NCBI GenBank assembly: GCA_964057225.1 | Contig: OZ059900.1 | Location: forward strand, 18,987,638 to 19,051,637 | DNA length: 64,000 nt | Reading direction: 5' to 3' | Source of the DNA: Auanema rhodensis | Lineage: Eukaryota; Nematoda; Chromadorea; Rhabditida; Rhabditidae | Shown: positions 9,581-22,921 of the stretch, in pieces | Layout: each line of letters begins with the position of its first letter | How positions within the stretch are numbered: position 1 is the stretch's first letter | Made by a program: the position numbers and the translations under genes | The notes under the pieces: model-generated | What the model saw: the letters and a program-made list of their open reading frames with translations, nothing else | What the model was told of the DNA's origin: nothing | Database searches by the model: none

Positions 9581-12500
9581 ATAAAATATTTCTCATGGGA
9601 AATACTGTGTTTTTGTATTTTTCTAGTGTTCAGCATGTGAAATGCTTCATTTTAGTATGTAACACGCTGAAATTCGTTGCATTTGACGACTCATATGAAC
9701 AAAAATCGATTTAATCAATATTAGCCATAAGGGGCGTGCCCTCAGAATATACTAATTTCCTTAATTTTCTAACCCCTGTTTTTTTTGTCGTGAAAGTGGA
9801 ACTAGACGTTGTACAAACAATTTTGAGCTAGGTTTCATTGACATTGCATGAGTTTGAACACATGAAATCGTAAGTCAAAACCTTGTTTACAGCGAAATTT
9901 CCAAAAACTGGTTTTCCAGCATAATAAAATATTTCTCATGGGAAATACTGTGTTTTTGTATTTTTCTAGTGTTCAGCATGTAAAATGCTTCATTTTAGTA
10001 TGTAACACGCTGAAATTCGTTGCATTTGACGACTCATATGAACAAAAATCGATTTAATCATTATTAGCCATAAGGGGCGTGCCCTCAGAATATGCTAATT
10101 TCCTTAATTTTCTAACCCCTGTTTTTTTGTCGTGAAAGTGGAACTAGACGTTGTACGAACAATTTTGAGCTAGGTTTCATTGACATTGCATGAGTTTGAA
10201 CACATGAAATCGTAAGTCAAAACCTTGTTTACAGCGAAATTTCCAAAAACTGGTTTTCCAGCATAATAAAATATTTCTCATGGGAAATACTGTGTTTTTG
10301 TATTTTTCTAGTGTTCAGCATGTAAAATGCTTCATTTTAGTATGTAACACGCTGAAATTCGTTGCATTTGACGACTCATATGAACAAAAATCGATTTAAT
10401 CAATATTAGCCATAAGGGGCGTGCCCTCAGAATATGCTAATTTCCTTAATTTTCTAACCCCTGTTTTTTTGTCGTGAAAGTGGAACTAGACGTTGTACGA
10501 ACAATTTTGAGCTAAGTTTCATTGACATTGCATGAGTTTGAACACATGAAATCGTAAGTCAAAACCTTGTTTACAGCGAAATTTCCAAAAACTGGTTTTC
10601 CAGCATAATAAAATATTTCTCATGGGAAATACTGTGTTTTTGTTTTTTTCTAGTGTTCAGCATGTAAAATGCTTCATTTTAGTATGTAACACGCAGAAAT
10701 TCGTTGCATTTGACGACTCATATGAACAAAAATCGATTTAATCATTATTAGCCATAAGGGGCGTGCCCTCAGAATATGCTAATTTCCTTAATTTTCTAAC
10801 CCCTGTTTTTTTGTCGTGAAAGTGGAACTAGACGTTGTACGAACAATTTTGAGCTAGGTTTCATTGACATTGCATGAGTTTGAACACATGAAATCGTAAG
10901 TCAAAACCTTGTTTACAGCGAAATTTCCAAAAACTGGTTTTCCAGCATAATAAAATATTTCTCATGGGAAATACTGTGTTTTTGTATTTTTCTAGTGTTC
11001 AGCATGTAAAATGTTTCATTTTAGTATGTAACACGCTGAAATTCGTTGCATTTGACGACTCATATGAACAAAAATCGATTTAATCAATATTAGCCATAAG
11101 GGGCGTGCCCTCAGAATATGCTAATTTCCTTAATTTTCTAACCCCTGTTTTTTTGTCGTGAAAGTGGAACTAGACGTTGTACGAACAATTTTGAGCTAGG
11201 TTTCATTGACATTGCATGAGTTTGAACACATGAAATCGTAAGTCAAAACCTTGTTTACAGCGAAATTTCCAAAAACTGGTTTTCCAGCATAATAAAATAT
11301 TTCTCATGGGAAATACTGTGTTTTTGTATTTTTCTAGTGTTCAGCATGTAAAATGCTTCATTTTAGTATGTAACACGCTGAAATTCGTTGCATTTGACGA
11401 CTCATATGAACAAAAATCGATTTAATCAATATTAGCCATAAGGGGCGTGCCCTCAGAATATGCTAATTTCCTTAATTTTCTAACCCCTGTTTTTTTGTCG
11501 TGAAAGTGGAACTAGACGTTGTACGAACAATTTTGAGCTAGGTTTCATTGACATTGCATGAGTTTGAACACATGAAATCGTAAGTCAAAACCTTGTTTAC
11601 AGCGAAATTTCCAAAAACTGGTTTTCCAGCATAATAAAATATTTCTCATGGGAAATACTGTGTTTTTGTATTTTTCTAGTGTTCAGCATGTAAAATGCTT
11701 CATTTTAGTATGTAACACGCTGAAATTCGTTGCATTTGACGACTCATATGAACAAAAATCGATTTAATCAATATTAGCTATAAGGGGCGTGCCCTCAGAA
11801 TATGCTAATTTCCTTAATTTTCTAACCCCTGTTTTTTTGTCGTGAAAGTGGAACTAGACGTTGTACGAACAATTTTGAGCTAAGTTTCATTGACATTGCA
11901 TGAGTTTGAACATATGAAATCGTAAGTCAAAACCTTGTTTACAGCGAAATTTCCAAAAACTGGTTTTCCAGCATAATAAAATATTTCTCATGGGAAATAC
12001 TGTGTTTTTGTATTTTTTTAGTGTTCAGCATGTAAAATGCTTCATTTTAGTATGTAACACGCTGAAATTCGTTGCATTTGACGACTCATATGAACAAAAA
12101 TCGATTTAATCAATATTAGCCATAAGGGGCGTGCCCTCAGAATATGCTAATTTCCTTAATTTTCTAACCCCTGTTTTTTTGTCGTGAAAGTGGAACTAGA
12201 CGTTGTACGAACAATTTTGAGCTAGGTTTCATTGACATTGCATGAGTTTGAACACATGAAATCGTAAGTCAAAACCTTGTTTACAGCGAAATTTCCAAAA
12301 ACTGGTTTTCCAGCATAATAAAATATTTCTCATGGGAAATACTGTGTTTTTGTATTTTTCTAGTGTTCAGCATGTAAAATGCTTCATTTTAGTATGTAAC
12401 ACGCTGAAATTCGTTGCATTTGACGACTCATATGAACAAAAATCGATTTAATCAATATTAGCCATAAGGGGCGTGCCCTCAGAATATGCTAATTTCCTTA

Positions 12501-14369
12501 ATTTTCTAACCCCTGTTTTTTTGTCGTGAAAGTGGAACTAGACGTTGTACGAACAATTTTGAGCTAGGTTTCATTGACATTGCATGAGTTTGAACACATG
12601 AAATCGTAAGTCAAAACCTTGTTTACAGCGAAATTTCCAAAAACTGGTTTTCCAGCATAATAAAATATTTTTCATGAGAAATACTGTGTTTTTGTATTTT
12701 TCTAGTGTTCAGCATGTAAAATGCTTCATTTTAGTATGTAACACGCTGAAATTCGTTGCATTTGACGACTCATATGAACAAAAATCGAATTAATCAATAT
12801 TAGCCATAAGGGGCGTGCCCTCAGAATATGCTAATTTCCTTAATTTTCTAACCCCTGTTTTTTTGTCGTGAAAGTGGAACTAGACGTTGTACAAACAATT
12901 TTGAGCAAGGTTTCATTGACATTGCATGAATTTGAACACATGAAATCGTAAGTCAAAACCTTGTTTACAGCGAAATTTCCAAAAACTGGTTTTCCAGCAT
13001 AATAAAATATTTCTCATGGGAAATACTGTGTTTTTGTATTTTTCTAGTGTTCAGCATGTAAAATGCTTCATTTTGGTATGTAACACGCTGAAATTCGTTG
13101 CATTTGACGACTCATATGAACAAAAATCGAATTAATCAATATTAGCCATAAGGGGCGTGCCCTCAGAATATGCTAATTTCCTTAATTTTCTAACCCCTGT
13201 TTTTTTGTCGTGAAAGTGGAACTAGACGTTGTACGAACAATTTTGAGCTAGGTTTCATTGACATTGCATGAGTTTGAACACATGAAATCGTAAGTCAAAA
13301 CCTTGTTTACAGCGAAATTTCCAAAAACTGGTTTTCCAGCATAATAAAATATTTCTCATGGGAAATACTGTGTTTTTGTATTTTTCTAGTGTTCAGCATG
13401 TAAAATGCTTCATTTTAGTATGTAACACGCTGAAATTCGTTGCATTTGACGACTCATATGAACAAAAATCGATTTAATCAATATTAGCCATAAGGGGCGT
13501 GCCCTCAGAATATGCTAATTTCCTTAATTTTCTAACCCCTGTTTTTTTGTCGTGAAAGTGGAACTAGGCGTTGTACGAACAATTTTGAGCTAGGTTTCAT
13601 TGACATTGCATGAGTTTGAACACATGAAATCGTAAGTGAAAACCTTGTTTACAGCGAAATTTCCAAAAACTGGTTTTCCAGCATAATAAAATATTTCTCA
13701 TGGGAAATACTGTGTTTTTGTATTTTTCTAGTGTTCAGCATGTAAAATGCTTCATTTTAGTATGTAACACGCTGAAATTCGTTGCATTTGACGACTCATA
13801 TGAACAAAAATCGATTTAATCAATATTAGCCATAAGGGGCGTGCCCTCAGAATATGCTAACTTCCTTAATTTTCTAACCCCTGTTTTTTTGTCGTGAAAG
13901 TGGAACTAGACGTTGTACGAACAATTTTGAGCTAGGTTTCATTGACATTGCATGAGTTTGAACACATGAAATCGTAAGTCAAAACCTTGTTTACAGCGAA
14001 ATTTCCAAAAACTGGTTTTCCAGCATAATAAAATATTTCTCATGGGAAATACTGTGTTTTTGTTTTTTTCTAGTGTTCAGCATGTAAAATGCTTAATTTT
14101 AGTATGTAACACGCTGAAATTCGTTGCATTTGACGACTCATATGAACAAAAATCGATTTAATCAATATTAGCCATAAGGGGCGTGCCCTCAGAATATGCT
14201 AATTTCCTTAATTTTCTAACCCCTGTTTTTTTGTCGTTAAAGTGGAACTAGACGTTGTACGAACAATTTTGAGCTAGGTTTCATTGACATTGCATGAGTT
14301 TGAACACATGAAATCGTAAGTCAAAACCTTGTTTACAGCGAAATTTCCAAAAACTGGTTTTCCAGCATA
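9581..14369. repeat. Segmental duplication K, copy 1 (14 monomers, 4789 bp)
   Basis: The run of marked-B, A138T, module A (10266-11633) and the eight-monomer D cassette (11634-14369) recurs with the same order and length at 18133-22921, offset 8552 bp. Differences I saw are few: T130A in the 13002 monomer is absent from its partner, and the second copy has private changes near 19150 and 22494. Confidence 0.85.
11634..14369. repeat. Eight-monomer cassette D1
   Basis: Ordered monomer types: (1) C146T+G250A+C280T; (2) C43T; (3) plain; (4) C12T+G18A+T130A+G234A+T248A+G271A; (5) A74G; (6) A225G+C295G; (7) T176C; (8) A37T+C68A+G211T. This copy has an extra T130A in monomer 5 and lacks A326T in monomer 4. 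Confidence 0.9.
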
Positions 14370-15737
14370 ATAAAATATTTCTCATGGGAAATACTGTGTT
14401 TTTGTATTTTTCTAGTGTTCAGCATGTAAAATGCTTCATTTTAGTATGTAACACGCTGAAATTCGTTGCATTTGACGACTCATATGAACAAAAATCGATT
14501 TAATCATTATTAGCCATAAGGGGCGTGCCCTCAGAATATGCTAATTTCCTTAATTTTCTAACCCCTGTTTTTTTGTCGTGAAAGTGGAACTAGACGTTGT
14601 ACGAACAGTTTTGAGCTAGGTTTCATTGACATTGCATGAGTTTGAACACATGAAATCGTAAGTCAAAACCTTGTTTACAGCGAAATTTCCAAAAACTGGT
14701 TTTCCAGCATAATAAAATATTTCTCATGGGAAATACTGTGTTTTTGTATTTTTCTAGTGTTCAGCATGTAAAATGTTTCATTTTAGTATGTAACACGCTG
14801 AAATTCGTTGCATTTGACGACTCATATGAACAAAAATCGATTTAATCAATATTAGCCATAAGGGGCGTGCCCTCAGAATATGCTAATTTCCTTAATTTTC
14901 TAACCCCTGTTTTTTTGTCGTGAAAGTGGAACTAGACGTTGTACGAACAATTTTGAGCTAGGTTTCATTGACATTGCATGAGTTTGAACACATGAAATCG
15001 TAAGTCAAAACCTTGTTTACAGCGAAATTTCCAAAAACTGGTTTTCCAGCATAATAAAATATTTCTCATGGGAAATACTGTGTTTTTGTATTTTTCTAGT
15101 GTTCAGCATGTAAAATGCTTCATTTTAGTATGTAACACGCTGAAATTCGTTGCATTTGACGACTCATATGAACAAAAATCGATTTAATCATTATTAGCCA
15201 TAAGGGGCGTGCCCTCAGAATATGCTAATTTCCTTAATTTTCTAACCCCTGTTTTTTTGTCGTGAAAGTGGAACTAGACGTTGTACGAACAATTTTGAGC
15301 TAGGTTTCATTGACATTGCATGAGTTTGAACACATGAAATCGTAAGTCAAAACCTTGTTTACAGCGAAATTTCCAAAAACTGGTTTTCCAGCATAATAAA
15401 ATATTTCTCATGGGAAATACTGTGTTTTTGTATTTTTCTAGTGTTCAGCATGTAAAATGTTTCATTTTAGTATGTAACACGCTGAAATTCGTTGCATTTG
15501 ACGACTCATATGAACAAAAATCGATTTAATCAATATTAGCCATAAGGGGCGTGCCCTCAGAATATGCTAATTTCCTTAATTTTCTAACCCCTGTTTTTTT
15601 GTCGTGAAAGTGGAACTAGACGTTGTACGAACAATTTTGAGCTAGGTTTCATTGACATTGCATGAGTTTGAACACATGAAATCGTAAGTGAAAACCTTGT
15701 TTACAGCGAAATTTCCAAAAACTGGTTTTCCAGCATA
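14370..15737. repeat. Two-monomer repeat (A138T / C65T), two copies
   Basis: Pairs 14370-15053 and 15054-15737. The first A138T monomer has a private A239G near 14608. The last monomer additionally carries C295G. Confidence 0.75.
15396..15737. repeat. Mosaic monomer (C65T with C295G)
   Basis: The left marker C65T belongs to module A monomer 3 and the right marker C295G to cassette D monomer 6. A crossover or conversion between positions 65 and 295 would produce it. The next monomer (15738-16079) carries only C68A of cassette D monomer 8 and lacks A37T and G211T, so it is also incomplete. Confidence 0.65.
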
Positions 15738-16079
15738 ATAAAATATTTCTCATGGGAAATACTGTGTTTTTGTATTTTTCTAGTGTTCAGCATGTAAAAT
15801 GCTTAATTTTAGTATGTAACACGCTGAAATTCGTTGCATTTGACGACTCATATGAACAAAAATCGATTTAATCAATATTAGCCATAAGGGGCGTGCCCTC
15901 AGAATATGCTAATTTCCTTAATTTTCTAACCCCTGTTTTTTTGTCGTGAAAGTGGAACTAGACGTTGTACGAACAATTTTGAGCTAGGTTTCATTGACAT
16001 TGCATGAGTTTGAACACATGAAATCGTAAGTCAAAACCTTGTTTACAGCGAAATTTCCAAAAACTGGTTTTCCAGCATA

Positions 16080-18132
16080 ATAAAATATTTCTCATGGGAA
16101 ATACTGTGTTTTTGTATTTTTCTAGTGTTCAGCATGTAAAATGCTTCATTTTAGTATGTAACACGCTGAAATTCGTTGCATTTGACGACTCATATGAACA
16201 AAAATCGATTTAATCAATATTAGCTATAAGGGGCGTGCCCTCAGAATATGCTAATTTCCTTAATTTTCTAACCCCTGTTTTTTTGTCGTGAAAGTGGAAC
16301 TAGACGTTGTACGAACAATTTTGAGCTAAGTTTCATTGACATTGCATGAGTTTGAACACATGAAATCGTAAGTCAAAACCTTGTTTACAGCGAAATTTCC
16401 AAAAACTGGTTTTCCAGCATGATAAAATATTTCTCATGGGAAATACTGTGTTTTTGTATTTTTCTAGTGTTCAGCATGTGAAATGCTTCATTTTAGTATG
16501 TAACACGCTGAAATTCGTTGCATTTGACGACTCATATGAACAAAAATCGATTTAATCAATATTAGCCATAAGGGGCGTGCCCTCAGAATATACTAATTTC
16601 CTTAATTTTCTAACCCCTGTTTTTTTTGTCGTGAAAGTGGAACTAGACGTTGTACAAACAATTTTGAGCTAGGTTTCATTGACATTGCATGAGTTTGAAC
16701 ACATGAAATCGTAAGTCAAAACCTTGTTTACAGCGAAATTTCCAAAAACTGGTTTTCCAGCATAATAAAATATTTCTCATGGGAAATACTGTGTTTTTGT
16801 TTTTTTCTAGTGTTCAGCATGTAAAATGCTTCATTTTAGTATGTAACACGCTGAAATTCGTTGCATTTGACGACTCATATGAACAAAAATCGATTTAATC
16901 AATATTAGCCATAAGGGGCGTGCCCTCAGAATATACTAATTTCCTTAATTTTCTAACCCCTGTTTTTTTGTCGTGAAAGTGGAACTAGACGTTGTACGAA
17001 CAATTTTGAGCTAGGTTTCATTGACATTGCATGAGTTTGAACACATGAAATCGTAAGTCAAAACCTTGTTTACAGCGAAATTTCCAAAAACTGGTTTTCC
17101 AGCATAATAAAATATTTCTCATGGGAAATACTGTGTTTTTGTATTTTTCTAGTGTTCAGCATGTAAAATGCTTCATTTTAGTATGTAACACGCTGAAATT
17201 CGTTGCATTTGACGACTCATATGAACAAAAATCGATTTAATCAATATTAGCCATAAGGGGCGTGCCCTCAGAATATGCTAATTTCCTTAATTTTCTAACC
17301 CTTGTTTTTTTGTCGTGAAAGTGGAACTAGACGTTGTACAAACAATTTTGAGCTAGGTTTCATTGACATTGCATGAGTTTGAACACATGAAATCGTAAGT
17401 CAAAACCTTGTTTACAGCGAAATTTCCAAAAACTGGTTTTCCAGCATAATAAAATATTTCTCATGGGAAATACTGTGTTTTTGTTTTTTTCTAGTGTTCA
17501 GCATGTAAAATGCTTCATTTTAGTATGTAACACGCTGAAATTCGTTGCATTTGACGACTCATATGAACAAAAATCGATTTAATCAATATTAGCCATAAGG
17601 GGCGTGCCCTCAGAATATACTAATTTCCTTAATTTTCTAACCCCTGTTTTTTTGTCGTGAAAGTGGAACTAGACGTTGTACGAACAATTTTGAGCTAGGT
17701 TTCATTGACATTGCATGAGTTTGAACACATGAAATCGTAAGTCAAAACCTTGTTTACAGCGAAATTTCCAAAAACTGGTTTTCCAGCATAATAAAATATT
17801 TCTCATGGGAAATACTGTGTTTTTGTATTTTTCTAGTGTTCAGCATGTAAAATGCTTCATTTTAGTATGTAACACGCTGAAATTCGTTGCATTTGACGAC
17901 TCATATGAACAAAAATCGATTTAATCAATATTAGCCATAAGGGGCGTGCCCTCAGAGTATGCTAATTTCCTTAATTTTCTAACCCTTGTTTTTTTGTCGT
18001 GAAAGTGGAACTAGACGTTGTACAAACAATTTTGAGCTAGGTTTCATTGACATTGCATGAGTTTGAACACATGAAATCGTAAGTCAAAACCTTGTTTACA
18101 GCGAAATTTCCAAAAACTGGTTTTCCAGCATG
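16080..18132. repeat. Module B variant with internal two-monomer duplication
   Basis: Starts as module B (C146T+G250A at 16080; marked B with 8T at 16422). The pair A37T+G171A then C196T+G234A is present twice, at 16765-17448 and 17449-18132. The second pair carries a private A167G near 17957. Removing the duplicate restores the order seen at 8212-9580. Confidence 0.85.
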
Positions 18133-21100
18133 ATAAAATATTTCTCATGGGAAATACTGTGTTTTTGTATTTTTCTAGTGTTCAGCATGTGAAATGCTTC
18201 ATTTTAGTATGTAACACGCTGAAATTCGTTGCATTTGACGACTCATATGAACAAAAATCGATTTAATCAATATTAGCCATAAGGGGCGTGCCCTCAGAAT
18301 ATACTAATTTCCTTAATTTTCTAACCCCTGTTTTTTTTGTCGTGAAAGTGGAACTAGACGTTGTACAAACAATTTTGAGCTAGGTTTCATTGACATTGCA
18401 TGAGTTTGAACACATGAAATCGTAAGTCAAAACCTTGTTTACAGCGAAATTTCCAAAAACTGGTTTTCCAGCATAATAAAATATTTCTCATGGGAAATAC
18501 TGTGTTTTTGTATTTTTCTAGTGTTCAGCATGTAAAATGCTTCATTTTAGTATGTAACACGCTGAAATTCGTTGCATTTGACGACTCATATGAACAAAAA
18601 TCGATTTAATCATTATTAGCCATAAGGGGCGTGCCCTCAGAATATGCTAATTTCCTTAATTTTCTAACCCCTGTTTTTTTGTCGTGAAAGTGGAACTAGA
18701 CGTTGTACGAACAATTTTGAGCTAGGTTTCATTGACATTGCATGAGTTTGAACACATGAAATCGTAAGTCAAAACCTTGTTTACAGCGAAATTTCCAAAA
18801 ACTGGTTTTCCAGCATAATAAAATATTTCTCATGGGAAATACTGTGTTTTTGTATTTTTCTAGTGTTCAGCATGTAAAATGCTTCATTTTAGTATGTAAC
18901 ACGCTGAAATTCGTTGCATTTGACGACTCATATGAACAAAAATCGATTTAATCAATATTAGCCATAAGGGGCGTGCCCTCAGAATATGCTAATTTCCTTA
19001 ATTTTCTAACCCCTGTTTTTTTGTCGTGAAAGTGGAACTAGACGTTGTACGAACAATTTTGAGCTAAGTTTCATTGACATTGCATGAGTTTGAACACATG
19101 AAATCGTAAGTCAAAACCTTGTTTACAGCGAAATTTCCAAAAACTGGTTTTTCAGCATAATAAAATATTTCTCATGGGAAATACTGTGTTTTTGTTTTTT
19201 TCTAGTGTTCAGCATGTAAAATGCTTCATTTTAGTATGTAACACGCAGAAATTCGTTGCATTTGACGACTCATATGAACAAAAATCGATTTAATCATTAT
19301 TAGCCATAAGGGGCGTGCCCTCAGAATATGCTAATTTCCTTAATTTTCTAACCCCTGTTTTTTTGTCGTGAAAGTGGAACTAGACGTTGTACGAACAATT
19401 TTGAGCTAGGTTTCATTGACATTGCATGAGTTTGAACACATGAAATCGTAAGTCAAAACCTTGTTTACAGCGAAATTTCCAAAAACTGGTTTTCCAGCAT
19501 AATAAAATATTTCTCATGGGAAATACTGTGTTTTTGTATTTTTCTAGTGTTCAGCATGTAAAATGTTTCATTTTAGTATGTAACACGCTGAAATTCGTTG
19601 CATTTGACGACTCATATGAACAAAAATCGATTTAATCAATATTAGCCATAAGGGGCGTGCCCTCAGAATATGCTAATTTCCTTAATTTTCTAACCCCTGT
19701 TTTTTTGTCGTGAAAGTGGAACTAGACGTTGTACGAACAATTTTGAGCTAGGTTTCATTGACATTGCATGAGTTTGAACACATGAAATCGTAAGTCAAAA
19801 CCTTGTTTACAGCGAAATTTCCAAAAACTGGTTTTCCAGCATAATAAAATATTTCTCATGGGAAATACTGTGTTTTTGTATTTTTCTAGTGTTCAGCATG
19901 TAAAATGCTTCATTTTAGTATGTAACACGCTGAAATTCGTTGCATTTGACGACTCATATGAACAAAAATCGATTTAATCAATATTAGCCATAAGGGGCGT
20001 GCCCTCAGAATATGCTAATTTCCTTAATTTTCTAACCCCTGTTTTTTTGTCGTGAAAGTGGAACTAGACGTTGTACGAACAATTTTGAGCTAGGTTTCAT
20101 TGACATTGCATGAGTTTGAACACATGAAATCGTAAGTCAAAACCTTGTTTACAGCGAAATTTCCAAAAACTGGTTTTCCAGCATAATAAAATATTTCTCA
20201 TGGGAAATACTGTGTTTTTGTATTTTTCTAGTGTTCAGCATGTAAAATGCTTCATTTTAGTATGTAACACGCTGAAATTCGTTGCATTTGACGACTCATA
20301 TGAACAAAAATCGATTTAATCAATATTAGCTATAAGGGGCGTGCCCTCAGAATATGCTAATTTCCTTAATTTTCTAACCCCTGTTTTTTTGTCGTGAAAG
20401 TGGAACTAGACGTTGTACGAACAATTTTGAGCTAAGTTTCATTGACATTGCATGAGTTTGAACATATGAAATCGTAAGTCAAAACCTTGTTTACAGCGAA
20501 ATTTCCAAAAACTGGTTTTCCAGCATAATAAAATATTTCTCATGGGAAATACTGTGTTTTTGTATTTTTTTAGTGTTCAGCATGTAAAATGCTTCATTTT
20601 AGTATGTAACACGCTGAAATTCGTTGCATTTGACGACTCATATGAACAAAAATCGATTTAATCAATATTAGCCATAAGGGGCGTGCCCTCAGAATATGCT
20701 AATTTCCTTAATTTTCTAACCCCTGTTTTTTTGTCGTGAAAGTGGAACTAGACGTTGTACGAACAATTTTGAGCTAGGTTTCATTGACATTGCATGAGTT
20801 TGAACACATGAAATCGTAAGTCAAAACCTTGTTTACAGCGAAATTTCCAAAAACTGGTTTTCCAGCATAATAAAATATTTCTCATGGGAAATACTGTGTT
20901 TTTGTATTTTTCTAGTGTTCAGCATGTAAAATGCTTCATTTTAGTATGTAACACGCTGAAATTCGTTGCATTTGACGACTCATATGAACAAAAATCGATT
21001 TAATCAATATTAGCCATAAGGGGCGTGCCCTCAGAATATGCTAATTTCCTTAATTTTCTAACCCCTGTTTTTTTGTCGTGAAAGTGGAACTAGACGTTGT

Positions 21101-22921
21101 ACGAACAATTTTGAGCTAGGTTTCATTGACATTGCATGAGTTTGAACACATGAAATCGTAAGTCAAAACCTTGTTTACAGCGAAATTTCCAAAAACTGGT
21201 TTTCCAGCATAATAAAATATTTTTCATGAGAAATACTGTGTTTTTGTATTTTTCTAGTGTTCAGCATGTAAAATGCTTCATTTTAGTATGTAACACGCTG
21301 AAATTCGTTGCATTTGACGACTCATATGAACAAAAATCGAATTAATCAATATTAGCCATAAGGGGCGTGCCCTCAGAATATGCTAATTTCCTTAATTTTC
21401 TAACCCCTGTTTTTTTGTCGTGAAAGTGGAACTAGACGTTGTACAAACAATTTTGAGCAAGGTTTCATTGACATTGCATGAATTTGAACACATGAAATCG
21501 TAAGTCAAAACCTTGTTTACAGCGAAATTTCCAAAAACTGGTTTTCCAGCATAATAAAATATTTCTCATGGGAAATACTGTGTTTTTGTATTTTTCTAGT
21601 GTTCAGCATGTAAAATGCTTCATTTTGGTATGTAACACGCTGAAATTCGTTGCATTTGACGACTCATATGAACAAAAATCGATTTAATCAATATTAGCCA
21701 TAAGGGGCGTGCCCTCAGAATATGCTAATTTCCTTAATTTTCTAACCCCTGTTTTTTTGTCGTGAAAGTGGAACTAGACGTTGTACGAACAATTTTGAGC
21801 TAGGTTTCATTGACATTGCATGAGTTTGAACACATGAAATCGTAAGTCAAAACCTTGTTTACAGCGAAATTTCCAAAAACTGGTTTTCCAGCATAATAAA
21901 ATATTTCTCATGGGAAATACTGTGTTTTTGTATTTTTCTAGTGTTCAGCATGTAAAATGCTTCATTTTAGTATGTAACACGCTGAAATTCGTTGCATTTG
22001 ACGACTCATATGAACAAAAATCGATTTAATCAATATTAGCCATAAGGGGCGTGCCCTCAGAATATGCTAATTTCCTTAATTTTCTAACCCCTGTTTTTTT
22101 GTCGTGAAAGTGGAACTAGGCGTTGTACGAACAATTTTGAGCTAGGTTTCATTGACATTGCATGAGTTTGAACACATGAAATCGTAAGTGAAAACCTTGT
22201 TTACAGCGAAATTTCCAAAAACTGGTTTTCCAGCATAATAAAATATTTCTCATGGGAAATACTGTGTTTTTGTATTTTTCTAGTGTTCAGCATGTAAAAT
22301 GCTTCATTTTAGTATGTAACACGCTGAAATTCGTTGCATTTGACGACTCATATGAACAAAAATCGATTTAATCAATATTAGCCATAAGGGGCGTGCCCTC
22401 AGAATATGCTAACTTCCTTAATTTTCTAACCCCTGTTTTTTTGTCGTGAAAGTGGAACTAGACGTTGTACGAACAATTTTGAGCTAGGTTTCATAGACAT
22501 TGCATGAGTTTGAACACATGAAATCGTAAGTCAAAACCTTGTTTACAGCGAAATTTCCAAAAACTGGTTTTCCAGCATAATAAAATATTTCTCATGGGAA
22601 ATACTGTGTTTTTGTTTTTTTCTAGTGTTCAGCATGTAAAATGCTTAATTTTAGTATGTAACACGCTGAAATTCGTTGCATTTGACGACTCATATGAACA
22701 AAAATCGATTTAATCAATATTAGCCATAAGGGGCGTGCCCTCAGAATATGCTAATTTCCTTAATTTTCTAACCCCTGTTTTTTTGTCGTTAAAGTGGAAC
22801 TAGACGTTGTACGAACAATTTTGAGCTAGGTTTCATTGACATTGCATGAGTTTGAACACATGAAATCGTAAGTCAAAACCTTGTTTACAGCGAAATTTCC
22901 AAAAACTGGTTTTCCAGCATA
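18133..22921. repeat. Segmental duplication K, copy 2
   Basis: Same 14-monomer order as 9581-14369: marked B, A138T, module A at 18818-20185, cassette D2 at 20186-22921. Length is identical at 4789 bp. Private changes are C335T in the monomer at 18818 (near 19150) and T256A in the monomer at 22238 (near 22494). Confidence 0.85.
20186..22921. repeat. Eight-monomer cassette D2
   Basis: Same ordered monomer types as D1. Monomer 4 (21212) has C12T, G18A, T130A, G234A, T248A and G271A but not A326T, as in D1. Monomer 5 lacks the T130A of D1. Confidence 0.9.
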
